In this document: in pieces, positions 34,436 through 39,157 of the stretch
Layout: each line of letters begins with the position of its first letter
How positions within the stretch are numbered: the stretch's first letter is position 1
NCBI RefSeq assembly: GCF_900107685.1
Contig: NZ_FNRQ01000016.1
Span: 1-39,157, forward strand
DNA length: 39,157 nt
Direction of reading: 5' to 3'
Origin: Paraburkholderia sartisoli
GTDB lineage: Bacteria > Pseudomonadota > Gammaproteobacteria > Burkholderiales > Burkholderiaceae
Notes under the pieces: model-generated
Database searches by the model: none
What the model was told of the DNA's origin: nothing
The model's input: the letters and a program-made list of their open reading frames with translations, nothing else
Made by a program: the position numbers and the translations under genes

Positions 34436-34948
34436 GTGATCATAAAATACAGGGTGCTGTTTCTCTGTCGGGACAACGCGTCTCTCAGCATCATGGCGGA
34501 GGCACTGCTACGCGAACTGGCAGGCGACCGGTTCGAGGCATTCAGCGCGGGCGCAACGCCTGCCGCGCGAGTGCATGCGCTGGCCATCGCGCAACTGCGG
34601 CCGGGTGTGTCCGACCTGGCTGTTCTCAGCCCTAAAAGCTGGCATGAATTCACGGGCGACTGGGCGCCGCGAATGGACCTCGTCATCGCGATGGACGATT
34701 GCGTCGACGGACTCCACGCGCCGGCGTTCCCGGGTACACCGCGCTCGATCCGCTGGAATTTCGCCGATCCGCTCGCGCAGGACATGACGGAAGCCGGACG
34801 CTCGCGCGCTTTCGAAAAAGTGTTCTGGCAGATCGTGCGCCGCGTCACTGTGTTCATGACGTCGCCGCTCGACGCCTTGCCGGCGTCGGACTTCGCGACG
34901 GCCGCCGCGCCGGTCTCCGATGCGAACGAGATGCTATGCACGGGTTAG
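34436..34948 (+). CDS. Low-molecular-weight phosphatase / arsenate-reductase-like protein lacking the P-loop Arg
   Basis: 170 residues with the LMW-PTP/ArsC fold. The N-terminal strand and P-loop read VLFLCRDNASLSIMAEALL, so the nucleophile position Cys11 is kept but the invariant Arg of CX5R is Leu17. The codon is CTC, one base from CGC. SAGATPAARVHALAI and the acid-loop Asp in NFADPLAQD (Asp111) are conserved. Without the Arg, phosphate or arsenate binding should fail, so this may be a pseudo-enzyme with a binding role, or a decaying gene. The start is a GTG, with AAGAGG directly abutting it. It stands alone between the MFS and LysR genes, with no ars genes around. Confidence 0.75.
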   Translation: MIIKYRVLFLCRDNASLSIMAEALLRELAGDRFEAFSAGATPAARVHALAIAQLRPGVSDLAVLSPKSWHEFTGDWAPRMDLVIAMDDCVDGLHAPAFPGTPRSIRWNFADPLAQDMTEAGRSRAFEKVFWQIVRRVTVFMTSPLDALPASDFATAAAPVSDANEMLCTG

Positions 34949-35400
34949 CCCGGCGCGTGCCCGGCCCCGCTCGATGCGGAGCGAGCGCGATGGCATGACG
35001 GTCGCCGCCCGGATAGCGGTCCTTCCCGGCGCGGGTGCATTCGACAACCGGAACAGGTGGCGAAGACCGGTTTGCCCGCGATCTGGCATCAGGAACGAAC
35101 CGGTCGTGATACGGACACCTGTCATCCTGAACGGCACCCTGTTACCGCGCGGCATAAATAAAACAGATGGCGTCGCCACGAAATCGCAAAGCGGTGTCAA
35201 GGCGTGGTGCGAATACAAGCACATCGCTATACTGAAGCCGTCGATCACGTATTCGCCCACGCGCTGAACGAACCCGCGATCACCACGGCAACGCCTCGTG
35301 AAAACACCATTCGCGCAATCGCCGAACGTGTAACGCATACCCTTCCACCACACGTCGGGCGTGCTCCGTCAACCCAGGTCCGCCAGTCGCCGCACCCTTC
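34949..35400. other. 452-bp region upstream of the LysR-type gene
   Basis: No convincing gene. A minus-strand frame of 139 codons (34934-35353) overlaps the end of the phosphatase-like gene and has no good ribosome site or recognisable motif. A TATACT hexamer at 35228-35233, five of six to the -10 consensus, could belong to a promoter for the LysR gene with a leader of about 160 bases, but the -35 position is poor. Confidence 0.45.
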
Positions 35401-36648
35401 ATGAGCAACAAGGAACTTCTTAACCTGGCACAACTGCGCGCGTTCAGGCTCGTCGCCGAAACGGGCAGCGCGACGCGGGCCGCCGCCGCGCTCTTTCGCG
35501 CGCAATCGGCCGTGACGCGTTCCATCCAGGAGCTTGAACTGGCGCTCGGCGAGCCGCTCTTCGACCGTGGCCCGTCGGGCATGCTTCCGACGCCCGTCGG
35601 CCGGGCCGTCCTTCAGCGGTGCGAGCGGATCTTCGTGGAACTGGAGGAGCTCGCGCAGTGGTGCGCCGCGCGACAGGCGCGCAGGCGGCCAGCGGCTGAA
35701 GGCGCCCTGCCCGCCTGGCTGCTCAACACCCGGCGGCTTCAGTTGCTGACCGCACTGGCGCGTCACCGGCATATGCCGAGCGCGGCGAAGGCTTTCGGCA
35801 TCAGTCAGCCCGCCGTGAGCGCCGCGATTCGCGTGCTGGAAAGCGGCTCTGGCGTGAGTCTCTTCCACCGCAGTCCGCGCGGCATCCTGCTTACGGTCGA
35901 GGGCGAAACGTTTCTGTTGCACGTGCGCCGCGCGTTGAACGAATTGCGGCACGTCCCCGACGATATCGCCGCGTTGCACGGCAAGATCCAGGGTGCGGTG
36001 ACCGTCGGCGCGCTGCCGCTCGGCCGCACGCTGATCCTGCCGAAAGCGATCGCGCGGATGAGCGCGCAGCATCCTGGCGTGCGCGTCGTCACCGACGAAA
36101 GCGCCTATGAAGTGCTGGTCGCGAGCCTGCGCGCGGGCGACATCGATTTCATTCTCGGCGCGCTGCGCAACAACGACGCCAGCAGCGGCCTGAAAAACGA
36201 GCGGCTGACTTCGGAAGATCTGGTGGTGCTGGCGCGCCGCGACCATCCGCTCGCGCGGGCGCGCGATCTGACGATCACCGGCATGCGGGATGTGCAATGG
36301 ATTCTGCCGCGCAGCAACGCGCCGACGCGCGCGCTGTTCGAAGCGCAGTTCAAGCGGATCAAGCTGAAGCCGCCGATGCCGACAGTCGAGACCGCCGACC
36401 TCGCGGTGATTCGCGGACTGCTGTTCGGCACGGACATGGTGGCCGTGCTATCGGCGCAGCAGTTGAACTATGAAATCCAGTCCGGCCAGCTGGTGGTGCT
36501 CGACGCGAAGCTGCACAACACTCGGCGCGAGATCGGACTGACCGCGCGCGCGACGGGCAGTCCGTCTCCGGCTGCGCGGGCGCTGATCGATGCGATCCGT
36601 CTTTCGGTGGTCGACGTCGCGCGCACGGTCGGCGCCGCGCATATCTGA
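35401..36648 (+). CDS. LysR-family regulator with two N-terminal HTH domains
   Basis: 415 residues, about 100 longer than a standard LysR protein. A first winged HTH spans about residues 9-67 (LAQLRAFRLVAETGSATRAA, SAVTRSIQELELALGEPLFDR). After a basic linker a second, separate one spans about 111-169 (RRLQLLTALARHRHMPSAAK, QPAVSAAIRVLESGSGVSLFHR). The substrate-binding domain covers about 195-400 (GAVTVGALPLGRTLILPKAI). Both HTH units keep the wing motif LF[DH]R. The gene converges on the ligJ-ligK operon, 58 bp from its last gene, and is the obvious candidate regulator of it; the inducer would then be a ring-cleavage intermediate (inference). Confidence 0.9.
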   Translation: MSNKELLNLAQLRAFRLVAETGSATRAAAALFRAQSAVTRSIQELELALGEPLFDRGPSGMLPTPVGRAVLQRCERIFVELEELAQWCAARQARRRPAAEGALPAWLLNTRRLQLLTALARHRHMPSAAKAFGISQPAVSAAIRVLESGSGVSLFHRSPRGILLTVEGETFLLHVRRALNELRHVPDDIAALHGKIQGAVTVGALPLGRTLILPKAIARMSAQHPGVRVVTDESAYEVLVASLRAGDIDFILGALRNNDASSGLKNERLTSEDLVVLARRDHPLARARDLTITGMRDVQWILPRSNAPTRALFEAQFKRIKLKPPMPTVETADLAVIRGLLFGTDMVAVLSAQQLNYEIQSGQLVVLDAKLHNTRREIGLTARATGSPSPAARALIDAIRLSVVDVARTVGAAHI

Positions 36649-36706
36649 ATGCCGCAAGGCGGCTTCACGGCTGTGTGGCAGCGTGGCAGCGGCGAGGGTC
36701 GTTCGC

Positions 36707-37414
36707 TCAAGCCGGCTCCATCCCGTGACGAAGCTTCGCCGCATCGGCCTGCGGCGAGGCGAGAAACGACAGCAGCGCCTTCGCCACATCTTTCTGTCTG
36801 GATGCCGTGCAGAGGGCCGCCGAAAAAACCGTGACGATCTGGATTTCAGGCGGCAGCGGTCCGGGCACATCGATGCCCGCCACGTGCATCAACTCGCTCG
36901 ACTGCTGGAAACCAATTTCGACGTCCCCGCGCGCGACGAGCGTGCCCACCGGAACACCGGGCGGCGCCTGCACGATGCGCGGCGCGATGGTCCCGGCGAT
37001 CCCCCAGCGCTCGAACAGCCGGCTCAGGTACACCCCGCTCGGGCCCGTCGAATAGCCGATGCTGCGTGCGGCCAGTATCGCGTCGCGAACGGCCGCTTCA
37101 CTGCTGATGTCGGGCCACGGCGCCCCGGCCGCCACCGCGACCGACACCCCCGAACGGGCCACGCCAACCCGGCCTTCGGAATCGATCCGGCCGGCTTCGG
37201 CGAGCCTGTCGAGTGCGTCGGCCGCCAGCACGACGACGTCGAACGGCTCGCCCTCCTGAACGCGCCGGGCAGCGGCGACGCCGCCCACCGACTCGATGAT
37301 CACCGATCGCCCCGACAGCCGCTCGTATTCCGGGATCAGTTCAGCCAGCATCTCGCGCGTGGCCATCGAGGAAATGCCGGTGACCGGCTCATGCATGGTT
37401 TGACCGATGGCCAT
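36707..37414 (-). CDS. Periplasmic-binding-fold protein (ModA/PBP2-like) without signal peptide
   Basis: 235 residues. The sequence fits the PBP2 superfamily of molybdate-type binding proteins: PVTGISSMATREMLAELIPEY, EGEPFDVVVLAADALDRL, a central RSIGYSTGPSGVYLSRLFERWG, and QKDVAKALLSFLASPQADA at the C-terminus. The start MAIGQTMHEPVTG carries no signal peptide, so it should stay in the cytosol, and no ABC permease or ATPase gene is near. It follows ligK by 13 bp in the same operon. A soluble role in the pathway, such as binding or isomerising a dicarboxylate intermediate, is possible; nothing here proves it. The frame upstream of 37414 is only a shadow of ligK. Confidence 0.82.
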   Translation of the reverse strand: MAIGQTMHEPVTGISSMATREMLAELIPEYERLSGRSVIIESVGGVAAARRVQEGEPFDVVVLAADALDRLAEAGRIDSEGRVGVARSGVSVAVAAGAPWPDISSEAAVRDAILAARSIGYSTGPSGVYLSRLFERWGIAGTIAPRIVQAPPGVPVGTLVARGDVEIGFQQSSELMHVAGIDVPGPLPPEIQIVTVFSAALCTASRQKDVAKALLSFLASPQADAAKLRHGMEPA

Positions 37415-37427
37415 GTTCTTCGCCTTC

Positions 37428-38111
37428 TCAGTCGATATAGCGCAGGCCGGCCTGCTGCAACGGCTCACGCATGCTGTACATGTCCAGACCAAGCACGCCC
37501 GAGGCCAGCTTCGCACGCTTCTGGCCTTCGTTCGCCTCGCGCGCCACGGCCTTCTCGAGCACCGTGTGCGCCCATGCAGCGGGCACCACGACCACGCCAT
37601 CGTCATCCGCGACGACGACGTCGCCCGGGCTCACCAGCGCCCCGGCGCACACCACCGGAATATTCACCGAGCCGAGCGTCGCCTTGACGGTGCCCTTCGC
37701 GGACACCGCCTTGCTCCACACCGGAAACCGCATCGCGGCCAGCTCGCTGATGTCGCGCACACCGCCGTCGATGATGAGCCCGCGTGCGCCGCGTGCCTTG
37801 AAGCTTGTCGCGAGCAGGTCGCCGAAGTAGCCGTCGGTGCAGTCGGTGGTGACCGCCGCCACGACGATGTCGCCCGGCTGGATCTGCTCGGCCGCGACGT
37901 GCAGCATCCAGTTGTCGCCCGGCTGCAGCAGCACCGTGACGGCCGTGCCGCCCGTGCGCGCGCCGGCATAGATCGGGCGCATATAAGGCTTGAGCAGACC
38001 GACACGGCCCATCGCCTCGTGGACGGTGGCCGAACCGAGCGCGCCGAGCTTCGTGGCGACGTCGCCGTCCGCGCGTTCGATGTTGCGATACACCACACCA
38101 AGTTCATACAT
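37428..38111 (-). CDS. ligK: 4-Carboxy-4-hydroxy-2-oxoadipate aldolase / oxaloacetate decarboxylase
   Basis: 227 residues, the usual length of LigK/GalC/PmdF. It splits 4-carboxy-4-hydroxy-2-oxoadipate into pyruvate and oxaloacetate, the last step of protocatechuate and gallate 4,5-cleavage, and also decarboxylates oxaloacetate. It belongs to the RraA-like fold. Visible signatures: ATVHEAMGRVGLLKPYMRPIY, GGTAVTVLLQPGDNWMLH, the metal/substrate site stretch LIIDGGVRDISELAAM followed by FPVWSKAVSAKGT, and PGDVVVADDDGVVVVP. The ATG lies 2 bp after the ligJ stop, so translation is coupled. Identity is secure. Confidence 0.95.
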   Translation of the reverse strand: MYELGVVYRNIERADGDVATKLGALGSATVHEAMGRVGLLKPYMRPIYAGARTGGTAVTVLLQPGDNWMLHVAAEQIQPGDIVVAAVTTDCTDGYFGDLLATSFKARGARGLIIDGGVRDISELAAMRFPVWSKAVSAKGTVKATLGSVNIPVVCAGALVSPGDVVVADDDGVVVVPAAWAHTVLEKAVAREANEGQKRAKLASGVLGLDMYSMREPLQQAGLRYID

Positions 38112-38113
38112 GA

Positions 38114-39139
38114 TCAAAGCCCCTTCGTTTTCAGTGCTGCGTCGAGGCGCGGATACACGCGACGCGCATTGCCCTCGTAGATCTTGTAACGCTCGTCCGC
38201 ATCGACATGCGCGGCCTCGATATAGCGCTTCGTGTCGTCGAAATAGTGGCCCGTCTGCGGATCGATGCCGCGCACCGCGCCGATCATCTCGCTGGCGAAG
38301 AGGATGTTGTCGACCGGAATGACACGCGTGAGCAGGTCGATGCCCGGCTGGTGATAGACGCACGTGTCGAAGAAGACGTTGTTCAGCAGATGGTCCTTCA
38401 GCAGCGGCTTCTTGAGCTCCTGCGCCAGCCCGCGAAAGCGTCCCCAGTGATAGGGCACCGCGCCGCCGCCGTGCGGGATCACGAAGCGCAACGTGGGGAA
38501 GTCGCGAAACAGGTCGGAGGTCAGGCACTGCATGAACGCGGTCGTGTCGGCGTTCAGGTAATGCGCGCCCGTGGTGTGAAAACACGCGTTGCAGCTTGTG
38601 CTCACGTGGATCATCGCGGGGATGTCGTACTCGACCATCTTCTCGTAGACCGGGTACCAGTAGCGGTCCGACAGCGGCGGGCTCGTCCAGTGGCCGCCCG
38701 ACGGGTCCGGATTGAGGTTGATCGCGACGTTGCCGTACTGCTCCACGCATCTGACGAGTTCGGGAATGCAGGTGGCGACGTCCACGCCGGGGCTTTGCGG
38801 CAGCATCGCGGCGGGCACGAAGTGCTCGGGAAACAGCTGGCTCACGCGGTAACACAGCTCGTTGCAGATCGCGGCCCACGTGCTCGAGACCTGGAAGTCG
38901 CCGATGTGATGCGCCATGAAGCTCGCGCGCGGGCTGAAGATGGTCAGGTCGAGGCCGCGCTCGCGCATGAGCTTCAGCTGGTTGCTTTCGATCGACTCGC
39001 ACAGCGCGTCGTCGCTGATCTGCAGCTCGGAGACCTTCGGCGTCTCCGAAGGACTGCCGATGCCCGCGATCTGGCGGTTGCGCCACGCCTCCAGCGCTTT
39101 TGGCGCGGTGGTGTAGTGGCCGTGAATATCGATGATCAT
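38114..39139 (-). CDS. ligJ: 4-Oxalomesaconate hydratase
   Basis: 341 residues. It hydrates 4-oxalomesaconate to 4-carboxy-4-hydroxy-2-oxoadipate, feeding LigK. It is an amidohydrolase-superfamily protein of the ACMSD-like group: metal motif HGH at residues 6-8 (MIIDIHGHYTT), NLNPDPSGGHWTSPPLSDRYW, IHVSTSCNACFHTTG, and VIPHGGGAVPYHWGRFRGLA. Such LigJ proteins use a zinc ion. I start at the ATG at 39139, which has AGGAG upstream; an in-frame earlier ATG at 39154 is less well placed. First gene of the run seen here; the ring-cleavage genes may lie beyond the window edge. Confidence 0.95.
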   Translation of the reverse strand: MIIDIHGHYTTAPKALEAWRNRQIAGIGSPSETPKVSELQISDDALCESIESNQLKLMRERGLDLTIFSPRASFMAHHIGDFQVSSTWAAICNELCYRVSQLFPEHFVPAAMLPQSPGVDVATCIPELVRCVEQYGNVAINLNPDPSGGHWTSPPLSDRYWYPVYEKMVEYDIPAMIHVSTSCNACFHTTGAHYLNADTTAFMQCLTSDLFRDFPTLRFVIPHGGGAVPYHWGRFRGLAQELKKPLLKDHLLNNVFFDTCVYHQPGIDLLTRVIPVDNILFASEMIGAVRGIDPQTGHYFDDTKRYIEAAHVDADERYKIYEGNARRVYPRLDAALKTKGL

Positions 39140-39157
39140 CGTCGCTCCTGACAACTG

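Noticed and set aside
34934..35353. 139-codon minus-strand frame upstream of the LysR gene
   Set aside because: Overlaps the end of the phosphatase-like gene, lacks a clear ribosome site and shows no family motif.

Overview
The window is high-GC DNA with the gene content and codon use of a Burkholderia/Paraburkholderia-type betaproteobacterium. This rests on the PrpD sequence, a DUF3331-like protein, paired aspartate exchangers, the Wza/Wzb/Wzc exopolysaccharide set and LigJ/LigK-type aromatic catabolism. No rRNA, tRNA or CRISPR array was seen. It reads as chromosome or megaplasmid accessory sequence.

Layout. (1) 1-2394: the 3' part of prpD (propionate catabolism, open at the left edge), a strong intrinsic terminator, and a convergent NlpD-like lipoprotein. 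(2) 3207-5618: an AraC-type regulator followed by a polyprenyl-phosphate sugar-1-phosphate transferase that would start exopolysaccharide (EPS) repeat units. (3) 5617-15014: a 9.4-kb block bounded by 22-bp perfect inverted repeats. It holds an IS256-type transposase remnant split by an IS110-family element, an outer-membrane barrel gene coupled to an unknown gene, and an aspartate-to-alanine decarboxylation operon with two aspT copies and asdA. It ends in an 85-bp MITE-like element. (4) 15205-25036: the rest of the EPS locus. A secreted glycosidase on the + strand faces a tightly overlapping minus-strand operon wza-wzb-wzc-glycosyltransferase-pyruvyltransferase-flippase-polymerase. (5) 25472-34168: mostly single genes: OpgC-type acyltransferase, AI-2E-type permease, DUF3331 protein, hot-dog thioesterase, class II ribonucleotide reductase NrdJ, DUF1488-like protein, and a DeoR regulator coupled to an MFS transporter. 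(6) 34436-39139: a phosphatase-like protein lacking its catalytic Arg, a LysR regulator with two DNA-binding domains, and a facing operon ligJ-ligK-periplasmic-binding-fold protein for the lower protocatechuate/gallate 4,5-cleavage pathway. That operon probably continues past the right edge.

How the genes fit together. The EPS genes form a nearly complete Wzx/Wzy-type system (priming enzyme, one further glycosyltransferase, pyruvyl modification, flippase, putative polymerase, BY-kinase and phosphatase, outer-membrane exporter, glycosidase). The block at 5.6-15.0 kb separates the priming gene from the rest. AspT/AsdA would exchange aspartate for alanine and consume a cytoplasmic proton, giving acid tolerance or proton-motive energy. 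LigJ and LigK convert 4-oxalomesaconate through 4-carboxy-4-hydroxy-2-oxoadipate to pyruvate and oxaloacetate.

The points most worth a second look are the repeat-bounded block and its nested IS elements, the double-HTH LysR protein, the Arg-less phosphatase homologue, the leaderless binding protein in the lig operon, and the minimal pyruvylated-EPS locus. I did not find a clearly new multi-gene system.
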